Assembly (NCBI RefSeq): GCF_000154705.2
Contig: NZ_CM002917.1
Location: forward strand, 4,181,319-4,245,318
Source of the DNA: Hoeflea phototrophica DFL-43
GTDB lineage: Bacteria; Pseudomonadota; Alphaproteobacteria; Rhizobiales; Rhizobiaceae
DNA: 64,000 bases
Reading direction: 5' to 3'
Shown: one piece after another, positions 9,101 to 15,900 of the stretch
How positions within the stretch are numbered: the first letter of the stretch is position 1
How the letters are laid out: each line of letters opens with the position of its first letter
Notes under the pieces: generated by a model
The model's database searches: none
Seen by the model: only the letters and a program-made list of their open reading frames with translations
Told to the model about the DNA's origin: nothing
Made by a program: the position numbers and the translations under genes

Positions 9101-9354
9101 GCACCCGGCGGCGAGATCTTTTCTTCGCCGGTGACAAGGGACACATGCTGAACGCCGACCTTGTCGACCATGCGGCCATAGACTTCCCGCGCCAGAAGCC
9201 GCAGTGGCAGCCCGATTACGCCCGAAGAGTAGGATGCCATCCGCTCGATGGCGTAGTGCGTCTTGCCCGTGTTGGTCGGTCCGAGCACCGCCGTGACACC
9301 ACGGCCCGAAAGGATCAGGGGGTTCGCATTGTTTTTGCTGGAAGCGGGCATCAT
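6160..9354 (-). CDS. SUV3-like superfamily 2 RNA helicase with low-complexity C-terminus
   Basis: The protein is about 1064 residues from the ATG at 9354; a second ATG follows at once. Walker A is GPTNTGKT (residues 25-32), motif II is DEVQ, and motif VI is QIAGRAGRH. The pattern matches the mitochondrial Suv3/bacterial MgpS helicases. A central region resembles the SUV3 C-terminal domains. The last ~220 residues are low complexity: Ala/Glu/Pro-rich, then Gly/Lys/Arg-rich repeats (KPGGGKPGGGKGG). That tail is likely an RNA-binding or disordered segment. Roles in RNA decay or rRNA maturation are inferred from family and from the S4 protein downstream. Confidence 0.85.
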   Translation of the reverse strand: MMPASSKNNANPLILSGRGVTAVLGPTNTGKTHYAIERMASYSSGVIGLPLRLLAREVYGRMVDKVGVQHVSLVTGEEKISPPGARYAVCTVEAMPQRTDAAFVAIDEVQIAGDLERGHVFTDRILSLRGREETLLLGSLTVRGILEQLLPGITVIERPRLSELHYAGSKKITRLPRRSAIVAFSADEVYAIAELVRRQRGGAAVVLGALSPRTRNAQVELYQNGDVDYLVATDAIGMGLNLDVDHVAFAQERKFDGHSYRQLTASEFGQIAGRAGRHLRDGTFGVTGQVSPLHDDLVHRLESHVFEPVKILQWRSKQLDFSSLKALQGSLEQVPAIQGLTRALPAVDQRALEHLVNDFEVRDLASTPQNVATLWDVCALPDYRRIAPAQHADLIATIYGDLVRRGAVNEDFLAEQVRRTDSTDGEIDTLSARISQIRTWTYVSNRPQWLADPTHWQEKTREIEDRLSDALHERLTKRFVDRRTSVLMRRLRENAMLEAEISVNGDVFVEGHHVGQLAGFRFMADSSAEGPDAKAITAAALKALALEFEARAARLHASGNSDFAIGADGTVRWLGDPVAKLVAGDHILKPRSILLADEQLTGSARDLVAARIDRFVNHHIAMVLKPLDDLARAEDLDGLARGLAFRLAESLGVLFRRDVADMIKELDQTARASLRKYGIRFGAYHIFMPALLKPAPAELVTLLWALANDGFTRPGYGDVTPLLAAGRTSVATDTAIDREFYRLAGFRFLGKRAVRIDILERLADLIRPALQWKPGTQGARPEAAYDGRRFITTTGMLSILGATQDDIEEILKGLGYRADPVPAEDAQAHLAALEAAQAGSTDEKEAGPVVEVVASRTAADRPLKKPEPAENGSDGAGTEVAAAEGATSAPAEGEAAEAEAVAAEVNPDRQAETQPDAAADAGAGAAGGEIPAAQEPAPASVADASGEVAGEEAEAPRPVLLWRPGGRSDGQRGAGDGAGRRDGGRRHGGEGDGEGRPKGNRGKPARHGGKPGGGKPGGGKGGFGKGGDGNRGPRNNERPTRKEKPIDPDSPFAALAALRDQLKK

Positions 9355-9540
9355 TGTCCGTTTCAGGATCGGGGCCGCAGCCAGGACTGCAAGCACTCAA
9401 ACATGGCGCATCTGATGCCCATTGCCTGTCGGGCGTCACATCAAAGCGGATTGCCCCGACAAACCATCCGGGCGCGCATGCCTTAGCATATCGGCAGGTT
9501 TGAAACAGCGCAAAAATTTATGCCCGTCTGGTCCCCCGCA

Positions 9541-9627
9541 TTAACCTCTGGAACAGTGCCGGAACGAATCGGCGACGAATCATTGACTCGCTCTGATTCT
9601 GCTTTTGTTCACCGCAACATGTAGCCA
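9541..9627. repeat. 87-base direct repeat, copy A
   Basis: From TTAACCTCTGGAACAG to GCAACATGTAGCCA, this stretch aligns along its length with 9824-9910. The core GGAACGAATCGGC is identical in both. It includes ATTC-N7-GTTC (9596-9610), a degenerate version of the box in copy B. Confidence 0.6.
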
Positions 9628-9823
9628 GATTCAAACATCACCATACAAAATGCTGAATCACTCCGGACCGTTTTTGTTCCCGTTTGGCTGATACCGTTAA
9701 CTTTTGCCATCGAGTAGGGAACAGCGGCCTTCATGGCTTCTCTAGCGGTTCCGGATGCATTAGCTTTTTGTTAATAATTCCAAATACTTCGTTAACCATA
9801 TTGATGACGTTTCAACACTCTTG

Positions 9824-9910
9824 TTAACTTTCGGAACACTGGCGGAACGAATCGGCTACGAATCACAGACCTGCAATAGTTCTTGTTTTGTTCGACACAA
9901 CATATGGTCA
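9824..9910. repeat. 87-base direct repeat, copy B
   Basis: This is the second copy, 283 bases after copy A, differing at scattered positions. It keeps CGGAAC, GGAACGAATCGGC, ACGAATCA, TTTTGTTC and CAACAT. Confidence 0.6.
9879..9893. promoter_or_regulatory. GTTC-N7-GTTC box (LexA-type of alphaproteobacteria)
   Basis: GTTCTTGTTTTGTTC exactly fits the direct-repeat SOS box known from alphaproteobacterial LexA. It lies ~525 bases upstream of the helicase start, which is far for a simple operator, so function is uncertain. Confidence 0.4.
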
Positions 9911-10027
9911 ACTCGCCATTTTGAACCACTAATGTTCTCATTTGAGAAGGCTCTGAGAACCGCTTCAGCGACGCCGCTGTTAACCTTTGAGCCCCGCAAC
10001 GACTGTCTCTTGTTCAGATTCAACACA

Positions 10028-10051
10028 AAACGGCCCCCGAAGGAGCCGTTT
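10028..10051 (-). terminator. Terminator-like hairpin after phbB
   Basis: AAACGGC and GCCGTTT form a 7-bp stem around a 10-base loop, 25 bases past the phbB stop. On the minus strand TGTGTT follows, a weak T-run. Confidence 0.6.
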
Positions 10052-10075
10052 GTTGTCTTCGACTTGCCTGCGTGA

Positions 10076-10801
10076 TCAGGAGAAGTACTGCCCGCCATTG
10101 GCCGAGATCGTGGAGCCCGTAATGAAGCCGGCGTCATCAGCGGCAAGAAACACCACCGCACGTGCAATTTCTTCAGGCTCGCCCAGCCGGCCAACCGGGA
10201 TCTGCGGGATGATGCGCTCGTTGAGAACCTTCTCATCGATGGCGCGGACCATGTCAGTACCGATATAGCCCGGGCAAATCGCGTTGACGGTAATCCCGGC
10301 GCGCGCGCCTTCCTGAGCCAAAGCGCGGGTGAAGCCGATGTCACCGGCCTTGGCCGCCGAGTAATTGACCTGACCGGCCTGTCCCTTCTGGCCATTGATC
10401 GAGGAGATGTTGATCACGCGGCCGAACTTGCGCTCGCGCATCCCGCCCCACACCGGATTGGTCATGTTGAACAGCCCGGTAAGGTTGGTGTTGATGACTT
10501 CATTCCACATCTGTGGCGTCATCTTGTGGAACATACCATCACGGGTGATGCCGGCATTGTTGACCAGCACCGCGACCGGACCAAGATCCGCCTCAACCTG
10601 GGCGATCCCTGCAACGCAGGCATCATAATCGGCAACCGACCATTTGTAGGTCTTGATCCCGGTCTCGGCTGTGAACTTCGCCGCCGCATCATCATTGCCT
10701 GCATAATTGGCGGCAACAGTATAGCCCGCCTCTTTCAGCGCGACTGAAATCGCCGCCCCGATTCCCCGCGACCCTCCCGTCACGATTGCTACCTTACTCA
10801 T
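10076..10801 (-). CDS. phbB: Acetoacetyl-CoA reductase PhbB
   Basis: This 241-residue short-chain dehydrogenase reduces acetoacetyl-CoA to (R)-3-hydroxybutyryl-CoA with NADPH, the second step of polyhydroxybutyrate synthesis. The cofactor motif is TGGSRGIG (residues 8-15) and the catalytic site shows NISS and YSAAK (Ser, Tyr, Lys). The sequence around QKGQAGQVNYSAAKAG is typical of PhbB. It follows phbA in the same orientation, giving the usual phbAB pair. The PHB synthase phbC is not in the window, as is common in rhizobia. Confidence 0.95.
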   Translation of the reverse strand: MSKVAIVTGGSRGIGAAISVALKEAGYTVAANYAGNDDAAAKFTAETGIKTYKWSVADYDACVAGIAQVEADLGPVAVLVNNAGITRDGMFHKMTPQMWNEVINTNLTGLFNMTNPVWGGMRERKFGRVINISSINGQKGQAGQVNYSAAKAGDIGFTRALAQEGARAGITVNAICPGYIGTDMVRAIDEKVLNERIIPQIPVGRLGEPEEIARAVVFLAADDAGFITGSTISANGGQYFS

Positions 10802-10908
10802 ACTGCTCCTCCTCCAGGATCACTTTCTGCAGTCTTATGTCCGCCCCTGCGGACTGTATTCTTGGGTGTGGCAAACCTCCGGTTCACCGCACCATTCTCG
10901 AAAAGATC

Positions 10909-12084
10909 TTAGTCGCGTTCGACACAGAGCGCCACGCCCATGCCACCGCCGATGCAAAGCGTCGCAAGGCCCTTCTTGGCGTCACGGCGAACCATCTCGA
11001 AAAGCAGCGTGTTCAGGATCCGGGCACCGGATGCGCCGACCGGGTGACCGATGGCAATCGCGCCGCCATTGACGTTGACGATCGCCGGATCCCAACCCAT
11101 ATCCTTGTTCACCGCGCAGGCCTGCGCAGCGAATGCCTCGTTGGCCTCCACCAGATCGAGATCTCCAACACTCCAGCCGGCCTTTTCAAGCGCCTTGCGC
11201 GATGCAGGGATCGGGCCTGTGCCCATGATCTGCGGATCGACACCGGCGGTTGCCCAGGACACGATACGTGCCATTGGCGTGATCCCGCGCTTGGAGGCTT
11301 CCGCTTCGCTCATCAGCACGGTGGCGGCAGCGCCATCATTGATGCCCGACGCATTGGCAGCGGTCACGGTGCCTTCCTTGTCGAAGGCCGGACGCAGCTT
11401 GGAGATGCCCTCTACGGTGACACCATGCTTGATGTACTCGTCTTCCTCGACGACCGTATCACCCTTGCGGCCCTTGATGGTGACTGCGGCGATCTCGTCC
11501 TTGAACTTGCCGGCCTTCTGCGCGGCTTCAGCCTTGTTCTGCGAGTTGACGGCAAAGGCGTCCTGCTCGTCGCGCGAAAGCTGCCACTGCTTGGCGACAT
11601 TCTCGGCGGTGTTGCCCATCAGATAATTGTAAAACGCATCGGTCAGCGCATCATACATCATGGTATCGACCATGCTGGCTGCGCCCATTTTCACACCATT
11701 GCGCATATGCATCGCGTGCGGCGCCAGCGACATCGATTCCTGACCGCCGGCGACGATAATGTCGGCATCCCCGGATGCAATCTGCTGCATACCGAGCGCC
11801 ACCGCGCGCAAGCCCGAACCGCAGAGCTGGTTCAGCCCCCAGGCCGTTGCTTCCTGTGGGATTCCTGCCGCCATTGCAGCCTGGCGCGCTGGGTTCTGCC
11901 CCTGGCCGGCCGAAAGGATCTGGCCGAGGATAACTTCGTCGACTTCCCCGGGTGCAACACCGGCCCGCTCAAGCGCAGCCTTGATGGCGACCGCGCCAAG
12001 GTCATGGGCTGCAACAGAAGACAATGCCCCGTTGAACGAGCCGACGGGAGTGCGTGCCGCGCTGGCGATAACGATAGAACTCAT
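10909..12084 (-). CDS. phbA: Acetyl-CoA acetyltransferase (beta-ketothiolase) PhbA
   Basis: This 391-residue thiolase condenses two acetyl-CoA into acetoacetyl-CoA. The nucleophile Cys88 lies in NQLCGSG, the catalytic His in [14 protein letters not shown], and the second Cys in LCIGGGMG. The ATG at 12084 ([13 protein letters not shown]) is chosen over an in-frame upstream start because thiolases begin this way. It is the first gene of phbAB and stands divergent from the regulator gene phaR. Confidence 0.95.
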   Translation of the reverse strand: MSSIVIASAARTPVGSFNGALSSVAAHDLGAVAIKAALERAGVAPGEVDEVILGQILSAGQGQNPARQAAMAAGIPQEATAWGLNQLCGSGLRAVALGMQQIASGDADIIVAGGQESMSLAPHAMHMRNGVKMGAASMVDTMMYDALTDAFYNYLMGNTAENVAKQWQLSRDEQDAFAVNSQNKAEAAQKAGKFKDEIAAVTIKGRKGDTVVEEDEYIKHGVTVEGISKLRPAFDKEGTVTAANASGINDGAAATVLMSEAEASKRGITPMARIVSWATAGVDPQIMGTGPIPASRKALEKAGWSVGDLDLVEANEAFAAQACAVNKDMGWDPAIVNVNGGAIAIGHPVGASGARILNTLLFEMVRRDAKKGLATLCIGGGMGVALCVERD

Positions 12085-12436
12085 GGTGATATCCCTGTCA
12101 TGTTCTGATGAGAATTTGCGCAAACCGTGCCGGAGCTTGGAGCGCCTGTCAAATGCTCTGCGTCTGGTTTCGACATGCAATCGTTTTAATCGACACTATG
12201 GTCTGACGCCATCCCGAAGCGGCGTTCGCTTCGCGAGAAAGTGGAAGGCGGCCAGCAGGCCCCGCAGCAAAGGTTGCCTTTGGCTGACAGCACAATGGTG
12301 GATCCGAAACGAGTCCCGAGGGGCACGGCCCGGTTAGCTGCAATGCACAAAGGATTTGTCATTTCGTCGAATTATCGCCTACAGTCTTGTTGAAACTTAG
12401 ACTTTCAGGTCCGGGGAGACCATCGAGGAGAACCTA
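12085..12436. other. Divergent phbA-phaR intergenic region
   Basis: These 352 bases separate the two divergent genes and must hold both promoters. No gene is seen. The CTGCAATGCAC element near the phaR side is the notable site. Confidence 0.5.
12338..12348. promoter_or_regulatory. TGCA-N-TGCA element upstream of phaR, candidate PhaR operator
   Basis: CTGCAATGCAC contains the TGCAATGCA palindrome, about 90 bases before the phaR start. PhaR repressors are known to bind TGC/GCA dyads and control their own gene. Similar sites are at 5150 and 19433. Confidence 0.5.
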
Positions 12437-13030
12437 ATGGCCAAAAACAGCGGTCCCGTAACCATCAAGAAGTACGCCAACCGTCGTCTCTACAACACAG
12501 GTACCAGCACCTATGTGACGCTTGATGATTTGGCGGTGATGGTCAAAAAGGGCGATGATTTTGTTGTTCTTGACGCCAAGAGCGGTGACGACATCACCCA
12601 TTCGGTGCTGACCCAGATCATTTTCGAACAGGAATCAAAAACCGGCAACACGCTGCTTCCGGTCTCTTTCCTGCGTCAGCTGATTGCCTTCTATGGCGAC
12701 CAATTGCAGATGGTCGTACCCAGCTACCTGGAACACTCCATGGCCGCTCTGACCGAACAGCAGGAACAGATGCGCGCGCAGTTGACCAATTCCGTCGGCG
12801 AAAATCCAGTGACCCGCAACATGCAGCTCCCCATGCAGATGGTCGAAGATCAGGTGCGCCGCAACACCGAAATGTTCCAGAAGGCGATGCAAATGTTTTC
12901 GCCCTTTACCCTCGGCCACTCTGCGGAACCCGGCGAGTCCGAAAAGAAGACCGACACTTCCAAGGACATCGGCGAACTCAAAGCCGAACTCAAAAACCTT
13001 CAGGACAAGATCAACGCGATCGACACCTGA
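12437..13030 (+). CDS. phaR: Polyhydroxyalkanoate synthesis repressor PhaR (AniA)
   Basis: This 197-residue DNA-binding repressor senses PHB granules and controls phasin and PHB genes; its rhizobial form AniA also affects carbon flow broadly. The N-terminal domain shows KKYANRRLYNTGTSTYVTLD (residues 10-29), the signature of the PHB accumulation regulator family. A second conserved block follows around residues 60-110. The C-terminus is a predicted coiled coil (ELKAELKNLQDKINAID). The ATG is preceded by GAGGAG. It stands divergent from phbAB, the usual arrangement. Confidence 0.95.
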   Translation: MAKNSGPVTIKKYANRRLYNTGTSTYVTLDDLAVMVKKGDDFVVLDAKSGDDITHSVLTQIIFEQESKTGNTLLPVSFLRQLIAFYGDQLQMVVPSYLEHSMAALTEQQEQMRAQLTNSVGENPVTRNMQLPMQMVEDQVRRNTEMFQKAMQMFSPFTLGHSAEPGESEKKTDTSKDIGELKAELKNLQDKINAIDT

Positions 13031-13100
13031 CCCTCTGCGTCGCGGGCCCATCCCCCGCACGAACCGGCAGGCCAGAACAATTGCAGAAACGCGCGGCGCT

Positions 13101-14687
13101 TTAATATCCCGCCGCGTGTCCGTCCTTGCGCGGGTCGGATCCGGCGATGAAGAAGCCACGATCGTGGTCGATGGATATGGCCTGGCCACCACCAAGCGGC
13201 GTGTCGGCAGCTTGTACCTTGTGCCCAAACCTCTCGAGCCCCTCAGAAACCTCCACCGGAACACCGGCCTCAATGTTCAAGGCCCCGTCCTCGGCCCAGA
13301 AAACGCGCCCGTGATCAAGCGCTGCCTGCGGGTCCATTCCGTGGTCGGTGATGTTTGAAAACACATGCGCATGCCCCATCGGCTGATAGGCTCCGCCCAT
13401 CACTCCGAATGAAACGGACGGCCTGCCGCCCTTGAGCGCCATCGCCGGAATGATCGTGTGCATCGGGCGTTTCGACGGACCGATCGCGTTGGGGTGACCC
13501 TCTGCCACCACGAAACATGCGCCGCGGTTCTGCAGCAGCACCCCGCTGTCGGGCGTCATGATCTGGCTGCCAAAGGAACCATAGACCGAATTGATGATCG
13601 ACACCGCCATGCCGTCCCGGTCGGCCACGGTAAGATACACCGTGTTTGAAGCCGGCAGCTTCGGCACAGTGACGGACGGGTTGCGCTTCGACCGGTCAAT
13701 CTGTCCCACCAGCGACTGTGCAAACGCCATCGAGGTCAGCTCTTCGCTGCTTATCGTCATATGCGCGGGATCACCAACCATGGCGTCGCGCACCGCATAG
13801 GCAACGCGGCCGGCCTCGATCTCCAGATGATAGCGTTCGGCACTGTCATGCGGCAGCTCGGCGGTGTTCAACAACGTCATCAGGTTCATCATGATCAGCG
13901 CGACCACGCCCTGGCCGTTCGGCGGAATTTCCAACACCTCATGCCCGCCATAGCTGGTCGCAATCGGCGTTACCCAGTCAGCCTCGACAGCGGCCAGATC
14001 AGCTTCCGTGAGAAAACCGCCCTTGGCCTGCACAGTGGCAGCAATCTCGGCAGCAACCGCACCCTGATAGAATGCCGAAGACCCTTCGCCAGCGATCAGC
14101 CGCAGTGTTTTGGCCAGGGCTGCGCATGACACCCGGTCGCCAAACGTCGGCGCCTCACCGGAGATCAGCAGATGCTTGCTGGTTCCTTCGTCCCGCCGCA
14201 AGGTCTCCACTTGCCGGACCCAGTCGAAAGCCACGCGCGGTGCAACCGCATAACCATGCTCGGCGAGCCCGATCGCATCGGTAAACAGCCGTTCGAACGG
14301 CAGCTTGCCAAACCTTGAATGCATGACTTCCCAGGCCTTGACCGCGCCCGGAACCGTGATCGAATGGGCTGAGAGATCCGGTATCTCCGTAAAGCCATTG
14401 TCACGATACCAGCCCGCATTGGCGTCGGCCGCTGCACGCCCGGAACCGTTCAAGCCATGCACCTGGCCATCGGCTTGAGCGATCAAGGCGAAACAATCGC
14501 CGCCAATCCCGGTCATTTGCGGCTCCACCACGGACAGCGTCACGGATGCCGCAATCGCCGCATCCACGGCAGAACCACCCTCGCGCAGCACCGAGATCGC
14601 GGTCGAGGTTCCAAGCGGATGCGATGTTGCCGCAATACCGTTTTCGGCAATAACCGGCGAACGTCCCGGAACATCAAAACGGCGCAT
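13101..14687 (-). CDS. ggt: Gamma-glutamyltransferase family protein
   Basis: This 528-residue N-terminal-nucleophile hydrolase cleaves gamma-glutamyl bonds, for example of glutathione. The precursor should self-cleave before Thr349 in NTVYLTVADRDG, the place of the TTHYSVVD motif in E. coli; the Thr-His following the nucleophile are replaced by Val-Tyr, as in a GGT-like subgroup. The glycine-rich substrate region (GSQIMTPDSGVLLQNRG) is intact. No clear Sec signal is seen, so a cytoplasmic or unusual location is possible. The ATG at 14687 has AAAGGA before it. A cephalosporin-acylase-like activity cannot be excluded. Confidence 0.85.
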   Translation of the reverse strand: MRRFDVPGRSPVIAENGIAATSHPLGTSTAISVLREGGSAVDAAIAASVTLSVVEPQMTGIGGDCFALIAQADGQVHGLNGSGRAAADANAGWYRDNGFTEIPDLSAHSITVPGAVKAWEVMHSRFGKLPFERLFTDAIGLAEHGYAVAPRVAFDWVRQVETLRRDEGTSKHLLISGEAPTFGDRVSCAALAKTLRLIAGEGSSAFYQGAVAAEIAATVQAKGGFLTEADLAAVEADWVTPIATSYGGHEVLEIPPNGQGVVALIMMNLMTLLNTAELPHDSAERYHLEIEAGRVAYAVRDAMVGDPAHMTISSEELTSMAFAQSLVGQIDRSKRNPSVTVPKLPASNTVYLTVADRDGMAVSIINSVYGSFGSQIMTPDSGVLLQNRGACFVVAEGHPNAIGPSKRPMHTIIPAMALKGGRPSVSFGVMGGAYQPMGHAHVFSNITDHGMDPQAALDHGRVFWAEDGALNIEAGVPVEVSEGLERFGHKVQAADTPLGGGQAISIDHDRGFFIAGSDPRKDGHAAGY

Positions 14688-14809
14688 ATCGTTTCCTTTT
14701 TTGAAAAAGACTTTCAATCTCGAGCAGCATCCAGCGTCTGGCGCATGCACCGGGTTTACCCCTATAAAGCGGGCAATCCCTTCTGACACTGTTTTCAAAG
14801 GCATTCAAC

Positions 14810-15241
14810 ATGACGGAACTTACGCTCGCCAAATCGCTCAAGATCATCACCTCGGCCCTTGCCAAGGGCAAGGAGCTCAACCTCAAGCCGTTGTGCGTTG
14901 TCGTGCTCGATGCCGGAGGGCACGTCAAAGCTTCCCAGCGCCAGGACGGCGCGTCGATGATGCGGTTCGAAATCGCAAGCGGCAAGGCCTACGGGGCTCT
15001 GGCTGTCGGCGCCGGATCACGCTGGCTCAACCTGCAGGCTGAAACCCGTCCACATTTTCTCGAAGGCCTGTCTGCTGTTTCCGGCGGCAAGATCGTCGCC
15101 GTGCCGGGCGGGGTGCTCGTACGCGACCGAAAGGGCGCGATCATCGGTGCAGTCGGCATCACCGGCGACACCTCCGACAATGACGAGGCTTGCGCTATCG
15201 CAGGCATCGACGCCGCCGGCTACACGCCAGACGCAGGCTGA
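14810..15241 (+). CDS. GlcG/HbpS family heme-binding-like protein
   Basis: This small 143-residue alpha/beta protein has the GlcG/HbpS pattern: LVVLDAGGHVKA-like strand (CVVVLDAGGHVKASQRQDGA), VPGGVLVRD and GAVGITGDTSDNDEACA. Some family members bind haem or cobalamin; others sit in glycolate or diol operons with unproven roles. It is divergent from the gamma-glutamyltransferase gene with only 122 bases between them. The stop codon lies inside a hairpin. The biochemical role here is unknown. Confidence 0.85.
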   Translation: MTELTLAKSLKIITSALAKGKELNLKPLCVVVLDAGGHVKASQRQDGASMMRFEIASGKAYGALAVGAGSRWLNLQAETRPHFLEGLSAVSGGKIVAVPGGVLVRDRKGAIIGAVGITGDTSDNDEACAIAGIDAAGYTPDAG

Positions 15242-15259
15242 TCGCCAAGCAGGCGATCA
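15239..15259 (+). terminator. Hairpin overlapping the stop codon of the GlcG-like gene
   Basis: TGATCGCC and GGCGATCA form a perfect 8-bp stem with a 5-base loop, starting at the TGA stop itself. It may act in mRNA 3'-end protection together with the next hairpin. Confidence 0.45.
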
Positions 15260-15276
15260 GGGTTGTGAACAAAGAA

Positions 15277-15302
15277 GCCGCGCATCCAATCGGATGCACG
15301 GC
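15277..15302. terminator. Terminator-like hairpin between convergent genes
   Basis: GCCG-c-GCATCC pairs with GGATGC-a-CGGC (10 pairs, one mismatch, 4-base loop) followed by CTTTC. It lies between the GlcG-like gene and the membrane protein gene and may serve both. Confidence 0.55.
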
Positions 15303-15332
15303 CTTTCAATACTGTGAAATCAGGCTTTCGCT

Positions 15333-15737
15333 CTACAGACCGATCGAGACGTCCCGGCCGGCGGACCGGATCGATACCGAGAATCCGGCGATCACATCGA
15401 CAAAGGCGACCACCATCAGGATAAAGAACACTTGTGTGGCGGCATCACGCACCAGCAGAAATTCCACCAGAAAGCCAATGAAGACCAGCATCGACAACAT
15501 GTGATCAATGACGGACCAGGCCCCGGTGCGGGTCGCCTTGAGCACTTCGATGAACAACAACACCAGCGAGACCACGATCAGCACATCGCCCCAGCTCATC
15601 GTCCAGGTCGCACCTGACATCATCTGCAATGACGTCACCGTTGCGCCGAGATCCGACACACCATTGCCCATGAAGCCCAGCATGATGAAGTTGTAAAACA
15701 CCAACGGTAGGATCATCAGCGGAATGGCAGCGAGCAT
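15333..15737 (-). CDS. Small inner-membrane protein, function unknown
   Basis: This 134-residue protein has four hydrophobic stretches (about residues 3-22, 47-63, 74-94 and 98-120) and should be an integral membrane protein. The sequence does not match a family I can name with certainty; it resembles conserved rhizobial membrane proteins of unknown function found near pyc. The ATG at 15737 (MLAAIPLM) is preferred over an upstream start because the extra residues are not hydrophobic and lack a Shine-Dalgarno. It may share regulation with pyc upstream. Confidence 0.65.
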   Translation of the reverse strand: MLAAIPLMILPLVFYNFIMLGFMGNGVSDLGATVTSLQMMSGATWTMSWGDVLIVVSLVLLFIEVLKATRTGAWSVIDHMLSMLVFIGFLVEFLLVRDAATQVFFILMVVAFVDVIAGFSVSIRSAGRDVSIGL

Positions 15738-15801
15738 GTCTCTATCCTGTCGAATGCTGGCCGGAAGGTGACCCAAACAAAAGCTTGAATCCAACGGCGA
15801 T

Positions 15802-15813
15802 ACGAATCGGCTA
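15802..15813. repeat. Short dispersed motif ACGAATCGGCTA, third site
   Basis: This 12-base word also occurs in repeat copy B (9847-9858), and the first ten bases occur in copy A (9564-9573). The flanks (GGCG before, TCAGAC after) are also similar, so chance is unlikely but not excluded. Confidence 0.35.
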
Positions 15814-15900
15814 TCGATCAGACATTGCTGAAATACATCGGCCCACGCAAGTCCGCGGCAGCCAGATGCATACTATTTCCCTTCCGCATTGAGATTGCGC

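Larger units (their letters stand above)
9355..10075. other. Large intergenic region upstream of the helicase
   Basis: About 720 bases without a credible gene. It is A/T-richer than its surroundings and holds two imperfect 87-base direct repeats, a GTTC-N7-GTTC box and the phbB terminator (all listed). It probably contains the helicase promoter and may encode small RNA. Confidence 0.55.

Noticed and set aside
9821..10075. A possible 84-residue gene in the helicase upstream region
   Set aside because: No Shine-Dalgarno, no recognisable protein, and it covers repeat copy B and the phbB terminator.
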